Shown here piece after piece: positions 8,637 through 18,557 of a DNA stretch of 64,000 bases; position 1 is the first letter of the stretch, and each line of letters starts with the position of its first letter. The notes below the pieces were generated by a model. The model had not been told where the DNA came from. It did no database searches and was given only the letters and a program-made list of their open reading frames with translations. Both the position numbers and the translations under genes were made by a program. The stretch is taken from positions 1 to 64,000 of the forward strand of contig JBARXY010000026.1 of the NCBI GenBank assembly GCA_049647585.1, in the 5' to 3' direction. Source of the stretch: JAGQSZ01 sp049647585 (GTDB lineage: Bacteria; Actinomycetota; Acidimicrobiia; Acidimicrobiales; Microtrichaceae).

Positions 8637-10079
8637 ATGTCTTTCACCGATTTCAAGGTCGCTGACCTGAGCCTGGCTCCGTTGGGCCGTAAGCAGATCC
8701 AACTCGCCGAGGTAGAGATGCCCGGTCTCATGGCGATCCGGGCCGAGTACACCGATTCCCAGCCGCTCGCTGGAGCAAAGATCACAGGCTCGCTGCACAT
8801 GACGGTGCAGACGGCCGTTCTCATCGAGACACTCACGGCGCTGGGTGCCGAAGTCCGCTGGTGCAGCTGCAACATCTTCTCGACCCAGGATGAGGCGGCA
8901 GCAGCTGTTGCCGTCGGTCCCGAAGGTACCGTTGCCGACCCTGCCGGTGTCCCGGTGTTCGCCTGGAAGGGTGAGACCCTCGAAGAGTACTGGTGGTGCA
9001 CCGAGCAGGTTCTGAGCTGGGACACCGAATCAGGTGGCCCCAACATGATCCTCGATGATGGCGGCGATGCCACGATGCTGGTCCACAAGGGGGCCGAGTT
9101 CGAAGCCGCCGGAGCGGTTCCGGCCGATAACGACGATGACTCAGAGGAGTGGGGCGTGGTGCTCGCAACCCTGCGTCGCACCTTGACCGAGGACAACCAG
9201 CGCTGGACCAACGTCAGCCAGGGAATTCTCGGAGTCACCGAAGAGACCACCACCGGTGTGCACCGTCTGTACCAGATGCTCGAGGCCGGTGAGCTGAAGT
9301 TCCCCGCCATCAACGTCAACGACTCCACCACCAAGTCCAAGTTCGACAACCTCTACGGCTGTCGCCACTCACTCGTCGACGGGATCAACCGTGCGACCGA
9401 CGTGATGATCGGCGGCAAGACAGCGGTTGTCTGCGGCTTCGGCGATGTCGGCAAGGGTTCCGCCCAGTCGCTGCGCGGCCAGGGCGCACGGGTGGTCATC
9501 ACCGAGATCGATCCCATCTGCGCGCTGCAGGCAGCCATGGAGGGCTACCAGGTCGTCCGTCTCGAAGACGTCATCGACACAGCCGACATCTTCATCACCA
9601 CGACCGGCAACAAGGACATCATCACCGCCGAGCACATGTCACGGATGAAGCACAACGCGATCGTCGGCAACATCGGGCACTTCGACAACGAGATCGACAT
9701 GGCCGGCCTCTATCGTCAGAGCGACATCCAGCGTGTCCAGATCAAGCCCCAGGTCGACGAGTTCGTGTTCCCCGACGGTCACTCGATCATCGTGCTGGCC
9801 GAGGGTCGCCTGCTCAACCTCGGTTGCGCAACCGGACACCCGAGCTTCGTCATGAGTTGCTCGTTCGCCAATCAGGTGTTGGCTCAAATCGAGCTGTTCA
9901 CCAAGCTTCAGGACTACCCGCTCGGTGTGTATGTCCTGCCCAAGCAGCTCGACGAGATGGTCGCACGCTTCCACCTCGACGCACTCGGCGTCAGGCTCAC
10001 CAAACTCACGACCGACCAGTCGGACTATCTGGGCATTCCGGTCGAAGGTCCGTACAAGGCCGACAACTACCGCTACTGA
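8637..10079 (+). CDS. ahcY: adenosylhomocysteinase (S-adenosylhomocysteine hydrolase)
   Basis: 480 residues from the ATG at 8637, preceded by a strong GGAGGA at 8628-8633; upstream codons in the same frame are leader. It splits S-adenosylhomocysteine to adenosine and homocysteine, removing the product inhibitor of methyltransferases. Visible signatures: AEVEMPGLMAIRAEY at the start, the substrate region CNIFSTQDEAAAA, the NAD-binding VCGFGDVGKGSAQSLRG and the C-terminal YRY ending. Length and motifs match the bacterial/eukaryotic NAD-dependent family. It ends eight bases from the convergent acyltransferase. Confidence 0.97.
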   Translation: MSFTDFKVADLSLAPLGRKQIQLAEVEMPGLMAIRAEYTDSQPLAGAKITGSLHMTVQTAVLIETLTALGAEVRWCSCNIFSTQDEAAAAVAVGPEGTVADPAGVPVFAWKGETLEEYWWCTEQVLSWDTESGGPNMILDDGGDATMLVHKGAEFEAAGAVPADNDDDSEEWGVVLATLRRTLTEDNQRWTNVSQGILGVTEETTTGVHRLYQMLEAGELKFPAINVNDSTTKSKFDNLYGCRHSLVDGINRATDVMIGGKTAVVCGFGDVGKGSAQSLRGQGARVVITEIDPICALQAAMEGYQVVRLEDVIDTADIFITTTGNKDIITAEHMSRMKHNAIVGNIGHFDNEIDMAGLYRQSDIQRVQIKPQVDEFVFPDGHSIIVLAEGRLLNLGCATGHPSFVMSCSFANQVLAQIELFTKLQDYPLGVYVLPKQLDEMVARFHLDALGVRLTKLTTDQSDYLGIPVEGPYKADNYRY

Positions 10080-10088
10080 GTCGTCCGC

Positions 10089-12059
10089 CTACTGACTGGC
10101 GCTGACCAGAACTTTGATCTGGCTATCCAGCCAGGCTGCATGAGCCTCTAGAGCGGGCCCGGACAGATGCAGGCCATCAGGCCTATCTGTCTGGGCCCCT
10201 TCTGTCGGTCGCTGGTCGATCCATGCCTGAACGTCGATCGTCGTGGCGCCGGTCAGCGCAGCTGCAGCCTTGATGTCATCGCGCCATCGTGCGACCCAGG
10301 TTGGGTCGCACGGACTATTGGTGTGCTTGCCGTCGCAATAGAACGCTCCTCGCTCCAGAGGAACGGCAGGCAGCGCCCACATGACGTGTGTGCCCCGGGC
10401 AGACAACATCCGTGTGGCGTCGATCATCTCGGCCCGCCTTGCCGATTCGGCCTCGCCAGACATGAACGGGGGGTCGTCGCCGGGTACCAGGTCGTCAATG
10501 GCCCGGAGGTAGACCAGAGCGACATCGGGGTGAATCTGGGACATCGCCTCGGGCCAGAGTTGCTTCCGATCGGGACACTCGTCGGACGGCGGTTCCATTC
10601 CGCAGCCGAGGTGCGTGCGGTCCCAGACCTCCAATGTGGGGTCATCCAGGCGTCGAAGGCCGTTTGCGGCACCTCGGCCCAGGCTGTCTCCGACAATCAG
10701 GACTCGGGTCGAGTCGTCCACTCCACAGGTCGAAATCGTCGGGTCGGCAGCTGCTGTCACCGTGCTCGCGTCGAACTCGTTGGTCTTGGTCCCGAGCGCA
10801 GGTGCAGTCGTGGTCGGAGTGGGTGGGCAGGTGGTCGACGTGGTTGTCGTGGGGTCGGGCAGCCGTTCGAACTGCTTCGCCACCTCCTCCACCTGGGTCG
10901 GCCTGGTTGAGTTGGCGGAAAGAACCAGCAGAGCCAGGATCACGCTGACCCCACACATGTAGGCCGCTCGGCGTGGACGAAGTCGTTGTGCCCACGAACT
11001 CTGTCTACGCAAGGGGTCCTCGACCCACCGGAGCGACACTTCCGCGAGCAACATCGATGCTGCAGCAGTTGTAAGTGCGATGAGCGGTCTGGGCATCTCT
11101 GGAAGGCGCTGCTCAAGCAGAACCTGGGTCGGCCAGCTCCACAGGTACAGCGCATAGGAGCGGGTGCCCAACCACTGCAGCGGTCCCCAGGCCAGGGCGG
11201 TTGCGAACGGTCCGGGCCTGGTAGAGACGATCACCAGCGCTAGGGCGAGCAGGGCCGCGGCGAGGAGCCCACCGGTGTAGGTCCAGCGAAGCTCAGGGGT
11301 GGAGAGGATCATCAGGGCGCCAAGCCCCAACGTCGCGGCCACGGCACCCAGATCGACGAGCCACCTTGGAATGTTGACCACTCGCCCGTGAACCAGAGCG
11401 GCCATCGCACAGCCCAATAGGAGCGTTCCGATGCGGGTGTCGGTACCGAAGTAGATCCGCGACAGCGGGGCTCCGTCGGAGAGCGCCAGCTGGAAGCCCC
11501 AGACGAACGAGGCGACAGCGCCGATCACCGCTATCGCGGCGACAACCATGTGGGGACGCGCCGCGTGCAGCTTTCTGCCCAGCTTCAGTCCCATGACGAG
11601 GGTCAGCGGCCAGAACGCATAGAACTGCTCCTCGATCGAGAGCGACCAGGCGTGACGTAGGGGAGAGGGGGAGGTCGCCCAGTAGGGCTGGCCCACCAGG
11701 ACCAGGTGCCAGTTCTGCCACCAAGTCAGAGTTGCTCCGGCGTCCGCCACGACTCCTTTGGTAGTCAGGAAGGCGACCAGAACCGCGATGACCACCACCG
11801 CCACGGCCGGTGTGAGACGCCGGAATCGTCTTCCCCACCACTTGGCCAGTTCCCTGGCGCTACCGGGGGTCGAATCTAGTAAGAGCGAGGTAATCAGAAA
11901 TCCGCTCAGCGCGAAGAAGACGTCGACGCCGAGGAAGCCGCCGGGAAGGTATCCGAGGTGATACGCGATGACTGCGACGACCGCTGCCCCGCGCAGGCCG
12001 GTCAGGCCCGGGATATGCGCCTTTGAGTGCGCTGGTGTGTGTGTTGATATGCCAGTCAA
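10089..12059 (-). CDS. acyltransferase 3 family protein with C-terminal SGNH domain
   Basis: About 656 residues if the TTG at 12059 is the start; the frame is open to 12209 but the upstream part overlaps comF. The first 370 residues are the OafA/YrhL-type integral membrane acyltransferase: GLTGLRGAAVVAVIAYH holds the conserved Arg and His, FLGVDVFFALSGFLIT follows, and about ten spans are visible. A Thr/Pro linker (TTTTSTTCPPTPTTTAPA) leads to an extracytoplasmic SGNH hydrolase-like domain beginning VLIVGDSLGRGAANGL. Such fusions O-acylate cell-surface glycans, with the SGNH domain completing transfer outside the membrane. The acceptor is unknown; the glycan products of nearby modules are candidates. 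Confidence 0.85.
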   Translation of the reverse strand: MTGISTHTPAHSKAHIPGLTGLRGAAVVAVIAYHLGYLPGGFLGVDVFFALSGFLITSLLLDSTPGSARELAKWWGRRFRRLTPAVAVVVIAVLVAFLTTKGVVADAGATLTWWQNWHLVLVGQPYWATSPSPLRHAWSLSIEEQFYAFWPLTLVMGLKLGRKLHAARPHMVVAAIAVIGAVASFVWGFQLALSDGAPLSRIYFGTDTRIGTLLLGCAMAALVHGRVVNIPRWLVDLGAVAATLGLGALMILSTPELRWTYTGGLLAAALLALALVIVSTRPGPFATALAWGPLQWLGTRSYALYLWSWPTQVLLEQRLPEMPRPLIALTTAAASMLLAEVSLRWVEDPLRRQSSWAQRLRPRRAAYMCGVSVILALLVLSANSTRPTQVEEVAKQFERLPDPTTTTSTTCPPTPTTTAPALGTKTNEFDASTVTAAADPTISTCGVDDSTRVLIVGDSLGRGAANGLRRLDDPTLEVWDRTHLGCGMEPPSDECPDRKQLWPEAMSQIHPDVALVYLRAIDDLVPGDDPPFMSGEAESARRAEMIDATRMLSARGTHVMWALPAVPLERGAFYCDGKHTNSPCDPTWVARWRDDIKAAAALTGATTIDVQAWIDQRPTEGAQTDRPDGLHLSGPALEAHAAWLDSQIKVLVSASQ

Positions 12060-12160
12060 AGCGCTGCTGGATCCCGACCTTCGGTCACCTGTTACTTGTA
12101 GTGACCGATCGATTCTACGGCCCGATCGAGCGGAATCGTGCTTCGCGGCTCCACACCCGA

Positions 12161-12772
12161 CTAGAGCGTCACGGCCAAGGTCAGCCCCGTCACCACCGGT
12201 GCGTTGCACTCGGTCAGGACATCTCCGGCGGCGGTCAAGGTGGATCCGGTCGTGCGTATGTCATCGACGAGGAGCACCGGTACATCGACCGTGGTGAGTG
12301 CCAGGAACTGTGGACCGTGCTGGCGTTCTGTTCGGCCGAGTCCGGTCTGGCTGTGTCCGGGTGCGCGCCGGAGCAGCTTTCGGGTAGGGAGTCCCAGGGA
12401 ACGGCCGACCGCACGGGCGAGCAACTCGGCCTGGTCATAGCCCCGCTCCCGATGTCGGCGAGGTGATGTTGGAGCCCAGGTGACAACATTGACCTCTCGG
12501 TCGACGAGCCTGGACATTGCCATTCCGAGGAAGGGGATCGAATCGCGGTGATTGTGGAACTTGATGGCCGCAATCAGTTCCTTGGTCGGCCCTTCGTAGG
12601 TGAACAGCGCCGCAAAATCGGCCAGTCCGGGTGGCGGAGACAGATCGGGAGCGGGAGGAAGGCTCCTCAGACAGTTGTTGCAGAGCCCTTGGCCGGCTTG
12701 TCGACATAATGCACAGCGGGGCGGGAACAGTAGGTCCAGCATCCTGGCCAACCTAGGCATGGCCTCCTCCAA
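12161..12772 (-). CDS. comF: ComF family phosphoribosyltransferase-like protein
   Basis: 203 residues. The N-terminus has a four-cysteine cluster, PPRCALCRQ and LCNNCLRSLP, then a PRT fold with the PRPP loop VLLVDDIRTTGSTL and the typical KELIAAIKFHNHRD and RRHRERGYDQAELLA segments. This is the ComF/GntX family, linked to competence or DNA uptake in some bacteria, with no proven role in most. It is divergent from secA across about 70 bases; in many actinobacteria comF lies near secA. A second ATG four codons inside could also serve as start. Confidence 0.9.
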   Translation of the reverse strand: MEEAMPRLARMLDLLFPPRCALCRQAGQGLCNNCLRSLPPAPDLSPPPGLADFAALFTYEGPTKELIAAIKFHNHRDSIPFLGMAMSRLVDREVNVVTWAPTSPRRHRERGYDQAELLARAVGRSLGLPTRKLLRRAPGHSQTGLGRTERQHGPQFLALTTVDVPVLLVDDIRTTGSTLTAAGDVLTECNAPVVTGLTLAVTL

Positions 12773-12843
12773 TGCCCGGGCGGCTCACAGGGCAGAGGTG
12801 CCCGGCACCAAGACTGTGCGCCACCACCGGTAGAGTGTCCTCC

Positions 12844-15561
12844 GTGGGTTTTCTAGACAAAGTTCTCCGGACCGGTGAAGGCAAGAAGGTCAAGGCTCTT
12901 GCAGGCCTCGTCCCAGATATCGGAGCACTCGAGCCGGAGTTGCAAGCGCTATCGGACGGTGACCTGCAGGCCAAGACGGGCGAGTTCCGAGGTCGTCTCG
13001 ACCGGGGGGAACCCCTCGACGACCTGCTGATCGAGGCCTTCGCCGTGACCCGTGAGGCCGCCACGAGGGTCATAGGTCAGCGTCATTACGACGTTCAGTT
13101 GATGGGTGGCGCGGCGCTCCACTTCGGCTGGGTGGCAGAGATGAAGACTGGTGAGGGTAAGACGCTGGTCTCGACCCTTCCGGTCTATCTGGATGGTCTG
13201 ACCGGTGACGGTGTGCACGTGATTACGGTCAACGAATACCTGGCCCGACGCGACGCTGAGTCGATGGGGCGCATCCACAACTTCCTCGGTCTGGACGTTG
13301 GAGTGATCCTTCCCGGCGAGAACAGCCAGGACGTCAAGCGTGCCAATTACGCCTGTGACGTCACCTATGGCACCAACAACGAGTTCGGCTTCGATTATCT
13401 ACGCGACAACATGGCGCTGTCGCTCGAGGAGAAGGTCCAACGGGGCCACAAGTTCGCGATCGTGGATGAGGTCGACTCGATCCTCGTCGATGAGGCCCGT
13501 ACTCCGCTCATCATCTCGGGTCGTGTTGGCGATGCTGCGAAGCTGTACTACAAGTTCGCTTCGATCGCCCGTGGCCTGACCCGTGACGTCGACTACGAAG
13601 TCGATGAAGAGAAGCGGATCATCTTCCCCCTGCCAGAGGGGATCGAGAAGGTCGAGAAGTCACTCGGTGTCGAGAACCTCTACGACGATGTCTCGGTCAG
13701 CCTGGTCCACCAGCTTCAGGTATCCATCAAGGCCAAGGAGCTCTACCGCCGCGACCGCGACTACCTGGTGGCCGACGGTGAGGTGAAGATCGTCGACGAA
13801 TTCACAGGTCGCGTCCTCGAAGGTCGCCGCTGGTCCGAAGGTCTTCACCAGGCTGTCGAGGCGAAGGAGGGCGTGAAGATCAAGGAAGAGAACCAGACTC
13901 TCGCTACCGTCACCCTCCAGAACTACTTCCGCATGTACGACAAGCTCGCCGGAATGACTGGTACGGCGGTCACCGAAGCTGCCGAGTTCATGTCGACCTA
14001 TTCGCTCCAGGTCGTGCCGATCCCGACCCACAAGCCCCTTGTCCGTCTGGACGACGGAGACGTCATCTACCGGACCGAGCAGGCCAAGTTCGACGCAGTG
14101 GTCGAAGACATCCACACCCGTACCGAAAAGGGCCAGCCCGTCCTGGTGGGTACCGTTTCGGTCGAGAAGTCCGAGCGCCTGTCACGCGAGCTCGAAAAGC
14201 GCGGGATCGACCATCAGGTGTTGAATGCCAAGCAGCACACCCGTGAAGCCGAGGTAGTCACACAGGCAGGCCGGGTCGGCGCCGTGACGGTTGCGACCAA
14301 CATGGCGGGCCGTGGTGTCGACATCCTCCTCGGTGGCAACCCGGAGGGCCTTGCAGATCGGGACGTGCGTGCCGAGGGACTTGAGCCCGAAAGCGAAGAT
14401 GGTCAGGTTCTCTATCAGAAGTACCTGGCGAAGCACTCCAGCGAGTGCAAGGCCGATGGTGATCGGGTGCGCGAACTCGGTGGCCTGTACGTCCTGGGAA
14501 CCGAACGACACGACAGTCGAAGGATCGACAATCAGCTCCGTGGCCGTTCCGGGCGTCAGGGCGACCCGGGCGAGAGCCGTTTCTACCTGTCTCTCGAAGA
14601 CGACCTCATGCGGTTCTTTGCCACTGGAGCGATCGAATGGGTCATGAACCGCGGCTGGGACGACGAAGTCCCGATCGAGGCCAAGATGGTTTCCCGCGCA
14701 ATTGAGAAGGCGCAAAATACCGTCGAGGCACGCAACGGTGAGATCCGCAAGAACGTCCTCAAGTACGACGAGGTGATGAACGAGCAGCGCAAGGTCATCT
14801 ACGAGCGTCGCGACGAGGTTCTCGAGGGAGTCGACCTGCGTGAAGAGACGATGCGGGCGCTTGCGGAAGCAGTCGACGGCCTTCTCGAAACCCACTGCAG
14901 CGACGACTATCCCGAGGAATGGGATCTGGAAGCGCTGATCGCAGATGCGTCGAGCTACTGGCCGAGCACTCTGGCGCCGGAGTCGTTGAGCGGAGCCAAG
15001 GCAACGGATGATCTCTACGACATCCTCATGGCCGACGCGACCCGTCACTACGAGGATCGCGAAGCCGAGTTCGGCCCGGAGAACCTCCGTGAGATTGAGC
15101 GGCAGGTCATGCTCAAGGTCATCGATGCCCGCTGGCGGGACCACCTCAAGGAGATGGACTACCTCCAGGAGGGCATCAACCTGCGTGCGCTCGGCCAGGT
15201 CGATCCGCTCACCGAATGGCAACGAGAGGGCTTCGACATGTTCGGCCAGCTCATGTCGACCGTTGATCGTGAGTACGTCCAGTACGTCATGCACGTGCAA
15301 CTCGTCAAGGATGACAACCCGGCCGAGCAGCCGGCCGCAGGTCTTTCCTACAGTGCGCCCGCAGGGCCGAACGAAAGCGCGGCAGTCCCGGCTCTGGTAA
15401 GCGGGGGCAGCGGCGGCGGTGCCGATGCTTCCGGTGGCGAGGCCCAGGCCGAACCGGTGGCACAGAAGCCCGTCGTCAAGAGCGAATGGGACAAGACCCC
15501 CCGAAACGCACCTTGCCCATGTGGGAGCGGCAAGAAGTACAAGGTTTGTCACGGCGCCTGA
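12844..15561 (+). CDS. secA: preprotein translocase subunit SecA
   Basis: 905 residues from a GTG at 12844; the open frame reaches 12772 but that part reads into the comF start region. SecA is the ATPase motor of the Sec export channel. Seen in order: RVIGQRHYDVQLMGG, Walker A EMKTGEGKT, TNNEFGFDYLRDN, the DEVDSILVDEARTPLIISG block, the second nucleotide-binding lobe with TNMAGRGVDI, and RIDNQLRGRSGRQGDPG. The C-terminus ends in a SEC-C zinc motif, PCPCGSGKKYKVCHG. Length and order are those of canonical SecA1. prfB starts four bases after the stop. Confidence 0.98.
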   Translation: MGFLDKVLRTGEGKKVKALAGLVPDIGALEPELQALSDGDLQAKTGEFRGRLDRGEPLDDLLIEAFAVTREAATRVIGQRHYDVQLMGGAALHFGWVAEMKTGEGKTLVSTLPVYLDGLTGDGVHVITVNEYLARRDAESMGRIHNFLGLDVGVILPGENSQDVKRANYACDVTYGTNNEFGFDYLRDNMALSLEEKVQRGHKFAIVDEVDSILVDEARTPLIISGRVGDAAKLYYKFASIARGLTRDVDYEVDEEKRIIFPLPEGIEKVEKSLGVENLYDDVSVSLVHQLQVSIKAKELYRRDRDYLVADGEVKIVDEFTGRVLEGRRWSEGLHQAVEAKEGVKIKEENQTLATVTLQNYFRMYDKLAGMTGTAVTEAAEFMSTYSLQVVPIPTHKPLVRLDDGDVIYRTEQAKFDAVVEDIHTRTEKGQPVLVGTVSVEKSERLSRELEKRGIDHQVLNAKQHTREAEVVTQAGRVGAVTVATNMAGRGVDILLGGNPEGLADRDVRAEGLEPESEDGQVLYQKYLAKHSSECKADGDRVRELGGLYVLGTERHDSRRIDNQLRGRSGRQGDPGESRFYLSLEDDLMRFFATGAIEWVMNRGWDDEVPIEAKMVSRAIEKAQNTVEARNGEIRKNVLKYDEVMNEQRKVIYERRDEVLEGVDLREETMRALAEAVDGLLETHCSDDYPEEWDLEALIADASSYWPSTLAPESLSGAKATDDLYDILMADATRHYEDREAEFGPENLREIERQVMLKVIDARWRDHLKEMDYLQEGINLRALGQVDPLTEWQREGFDMFGQLMSTVDREYVQYVMHVQLVKDDNPAEQPAAGLSYSAPAGPNESAAVPALVSGGSGGGADASGGEAQAEPVAQKPVVKSEWDKTPRNAPCPCGSGKKYKVCHGA

Positions 15562-15564
15562 CGG

Positions 15565-16677
15565 ATGCTCGATTTCGGTTCACAAATCACTGATCTCAGC
15601 TCACGGCTCGAAGAAGCCAGGGGATACCTGCGTATCGACGACCTGCGTCATCGTCAGCCACAACTCGAGACCGAACTGGGTCGTCCCGATCTGTGGGACG
15701 ACGCTGATGCGGCCCAGGCGCTGCAGCGCGAGTTCGCCGAGATGACCGACGACCTGACTCTTTTCGATGCACTCGAAGAGAGGGTCGAAGATCTGGCGAC
15801 GCTGCATGAACTTGCGCGTGAAGAGAACGACGAGAGTCTCGAGTCGGAAATTTCCACCGAGATAGCAGCGCTCGAGAAGAAGTTCGGTGAACTCGAACTG
15901 CGCGCTCTCTTCACCGGCGAGTACGACGACCGTGACGCGATCGTCGACGTGAACTCAGGTGCCGGGGGAGTCGACGCCCAGGACTGGGCCGAGATGCTTC
16001 TGCGCATGTACCTCAGATGGGCCGAGAACCGGGGCTTCGAAACAGACCTGGAGTCGGTCAACGAAGGTGGCGAGGCCGGGATCTCGTCGGCGACGGTGGT
16101 CATCAAGGGCCGCAACGCCTACGGACTTCTGCGCTCCGAACACGGTGTCCACCGCTTGGTTCGGATCTCACCGTTCGACAACAACGCCCGCCGCCAGACC
16201 AGCTTCACGTCGGTGAAGGTCACCCCGTTCATCGACGACGTCGACGCCGAGATCGAGATCGACGACAAGGACCTGCGCATCGACGTCTATCGCTCCTCCG
16301 GCGCTGGAGGCCAGCACGTCAACGTCACCGACTCCGCGGTCCGCATCACGCACCTCCCCACTGGGATCGTGACGTCGTGTCAGAACGAACGCTCGCAGCA
16401 TCAGAACAAGGACAGGGCGATGAAGACCCTGAAGGCGAAGCTGCTCGACGTGGAACGGGCCAAGCGCATGGACAAGATCTCCGAGATCACCGGCGATCAA
16501 TCCGCGGTGAATTTCGGTAGTCAGGACCGCAACTACGTCCTCCAGCCCTACCAGCAGGTCAAGGATCTCCGCTCGGGATTCGAGTCCTCGAACCCATCAG
16601 CCGTGCTCGATGGCGAGTTGGACGAGTTCATGGAGGCATACCTGCGTTGGCTCCGAGAGAGCGGATCCAACGGCTAG
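15565..16677 (+). CDS. prfB: peptide chain release factor 2
   Basis: 370 residues, starting four bases after secA with no clear ribosome site, so probably coupled. It ends translation at UGA and UAA. The recognition tripeptide SPF lies in VRISPFDNNARRQTSF and the catalytic GGQ in YRSSGAGGQHVNVTDSAVR. The reading frame is continuous, so the programmed +1 frameshift of E. coli prfB is absent. At 15619-15630 the sequence AGGGGATACCTG sits exactly where E. coli carries its internal Shine-Dalgarno and shift site, but the UGA is gone. Confidence 0.97.
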   Translation: MLDFGSQITDLSSRLEEARGYLRIDDLRHRQPQLETELGRPDLWDDADAAQALQREFAEMTDDLTLFDALEERVEDLATLHELAREENDESLESEISTEIAALEKKFGELELRALFTGEYDDRDAIVDVNSGAGGVDAQDWAEMLLRMYLRWAENRGFETDLESVNEGGEAGISSATVVIKGRNAYGLLRSEHGVHRLVRISPFDNNARRQTSFTSVKVTPFIDDVDAEIEIDDKDLRIDVYRSSGAGGQHVNVTDSAVRITHLPTGIVTSCQNERSQHQNKDRAMKTLKAKLLDVERAKRMDKISEITGDQSAVNFGSQDRNYVLQPYQQVKDLRSGFESSNPSAVLDGELDEFMEAYLRWLRESGSNG

Positions 16678-16814
16678 GAGTTGGTTCCGATGACTCTGCT
16701 CAGGGGTGCGCCACACCCGGTCGGGGCTGCGATATCGTCACATGTCTGTAACAGGCCCCAGAGTCTTGGATATGCGCTCCAATCGACTTTGAACCGCGAA
16801 TCAGTCAGGAAACT

Positions 16815-17492
16815 GTGATCAAGCTCGAGAATGTCTCGAAGATCTACAAGGGCGAACACATGGCCCTGCGCGACGCCACCGTAGATATCGACAAAGGTGA
16901 ATTCGTGTTCCTGGTCGGGCCTTCGGGATCGGGAAAGTCGACCTTCCTGCGACTGCTCAACAGGGCCGAGACTGCAGACAAGGGCAAGATCTTTGTTGCC
17001 GGCAAGGACATTGCCGCGCTGCCGTCGTACCGGGTCCCGTACCTGCGTCGCAACATCGGAAGCGTCTTCCAGGACTTCAAGCTCCTGCCCAGCAAGACCG
17101 TCTACGAAAACGTGGCGTTCGCCCTGGAAGCAATCGGACGACCCAAGTCGGCGATTCGTGAGGCGGTGCCCCAGATCCTGGATCTGGTCGGCCTGGGTCG
17201 CAAGGAAGCGTCGATGCCCAATGAGCTTTCGGGAGGCGAGCAGCAGCGGGTGTCCATTGCCCGGGCCTTCGTTAACCGGCCGATGATTCTCCTCGCCGAC
17301 GAACCGACCGGAAACCTCGATCCCGCCACGTCGGTGGGAATCATGAAACTGCTCGACCGGATCAACCGGACGGGCACCACAGTCGTGATGGCCACCCACG
17401 ACCGGGGCATCGTGGACACGATGCGTCGACGGGTGATTGAACTCGACCGCGGCAGGATCGTTCGCGACCAGGCCCGCGGTGTCTACGAATGA
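16815..17492 (+). CDS. ftsE: cell division ATP-binding protein FtsE
   Basis: 225 residues from a GTG at 16815 with AGGA five bases upstream. It is the ABC-type ATPase that, with FtsX, controls septal peptidoglycan hydrolases. Walker A is GPSGSGKST, the signature is LSGGEQQRVSIARA and Walker B with the catalytic Glu is ILLADEPTGNLDP. The N-terminus MIKLENVSKIYKGEHMALRD and the length are typical. ftsX starts 20 bases after its stop. The 137 bases before it hold no gene. Confidence 0.96.
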   Translation: MIKLENVSKIYKGEHMALRDATVDIDKGEFVFLVGPSGSGKSTFLRLLNRAETADKGKIFVAGKDIAALPSYRVPYLRRNIGSVFQDFKLLPSKTVYENVAFALEAIGRPKSAIREAVPQILDLVGLGRKEASMPNELSGGEQQRVSIARAFVNRPMILLADEPTGNLDPATSVGIMKLLDRINRTGTTVVMATHDRGIVDTMRRRVIELDRGRIVRDQARGVYE

Positions 17493-17512
17493 AAGTCGAC
17501 GGATAGGACCTC

Positions 17513-18409
17513 GTGGCGATTCGCCTGGATTACATAGTCAAGGAGACGGGCTCCAACCTCGTCCGCAACATCACTCTGACGCTCGCGTCGGTCCTTACCG
17601 TCGCCATAGCCCTTGCATTCGTCGGAGTCAGCTACCTGATCGGTGTCGGTATCGAGCAGAGCTTCGGAGGTCTCCAGGAAGACGTCCGAATGTTCGTCTA
17701 CATGAATCCGAATGCCACCCAGGAGCAGATCGACAGCGTCGACAAGGCCCTGACCAGCAGCCCTCAGGTGTCGTCGGTGGAGTTCCTCGACAAGGAGGCC
17801 ACCTATGCGGAGTTCAAACGTCTGTTCAAGGACCAACCGGATTTCATCGATTCGATAAAGCCCGACGATCTTCCTCAGAGTTTCCGGATCAAGCCCAAGA
17901 GCACCGATGCAGACGTGGTCTCGGCAGTTGGTCAGGAGTTCGAGGACCTGACAGGGGTTCGCAGCGTCGAGTACGCATCGAAGCTCGCCAACGACATTAA
18001 GAGATCGCTCGACACGTTGAACGGGTGGATCACTAGGTTCGGTTTCGCGCTGATCGGCGTTTCGGTGATGCTGATCTTCAACACGATCCGAACGGCTGTT
18101 TTCGCCCGCCGGCGTGAGATCGAGGTGATGCGCCTAGTTGGTGCGAGCAACTGGTTCATTCGATTGCCCTTCATTGCAGAGGGGATGGTGCAGGGCCTCA
18201 TGGGGTCGCTCATGGCTGCAGGTTTGACCTGGACCTTCGACGTCCTGTGGACGCGGAACTTCGTGAACCAGGATGGGCTGGAACTTCTGAACAACATCAC
18301 TTGGGACACCGGTCACCTAGTGATTTCAGTTGTCATCGTCATCTCGGTCGGTGTGATTGCCGGCGCCATCGGATCTGGTGTGGCAGTGGGCAGGTATCTG
18401 CGCATCTGA
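17513..18409 (+). CDS. ftsX: cell division protein FtsX
   Basis: 298 residues from a GTG. The topology matches FtsX: a cytoplasmic start, a first span around residues 20-45 (LTLASVLTVAIALAF), an extracytoplasmic domain of about 130 residues (EDVRMFVYMNPNATQEQID onward), then three spans in the C-terminal half. The RRREIEVMRLVGASNWFIR stretch between spans two and three is the conserved FtsE-coupling region. It forms the FtsEX complex with the gene immediately upstream and transmits ATP-driven changes to murein hydrolases outside. No hydrolase partner gene lies beside it. Confidence 0.95.
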   Translation: MAIRLDYIVKETGSNLVRNITLTLASVLTVAIALAFVGVSYLIGVGIEQSFGGLQEDVRMFVYMNPNATQEQIDSVDKALTSSPQVSSVEFLDKEATYAEFKRLFKDQPDFIDSIKPDDLPQSFRIKPKSTDADVVSAVGQEFEDLTGVRSVEYASKLANDIKRSLDTLNGWITRFGFALIGVSVMLIFNTIRTAVFARRREIEVMRLVGASNWFIRLPFIAEGMVQGLMGSLMAAGLTWTFDVLWTRNFVNQDGLELLNNITWDTGHLVISVVIVISVGVIAGAIGSGVAVGRYLRI

Positions 18410-18435
18410 CGCGCAGGGTCGATCACCGTTCCCGT

Positions 18436-18465
18436 CGACACGCAGCGACACGCAGCGACACGCAG
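18436..18465 (+). repeat. 10-bp tandem repeat, three exact copies
   Basis: CGACACGCAG is repeated exactly three times at 18436-18445, 18446-18455 and 18456-18465, 27 bases after the ftsX stop. The rest of the 148-base gap to the next gene shows no gene or clear promoter. Confidence 0.9.
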
Positions 18466-18557
18466 CTTCGTCGATTTCAGAATTCGAAACTCTGGTTCGC
18501 AGCGCCGACGGAGGTGGGCCGGGAGTATCGTTGCTTGATCCACGACAGGAGCATTCC

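Noticed and set aside
10167..10910. 247-codon frame antisense to the acyltransferase
   Set aside because: It mirrors codon bias of the minus-strand gene, which has clear family motifs.
15619..15630. Active programmed frameshift in prfB
   Set aside because: There is no in-frame stop at this point; the reading frame runs through unbroken.
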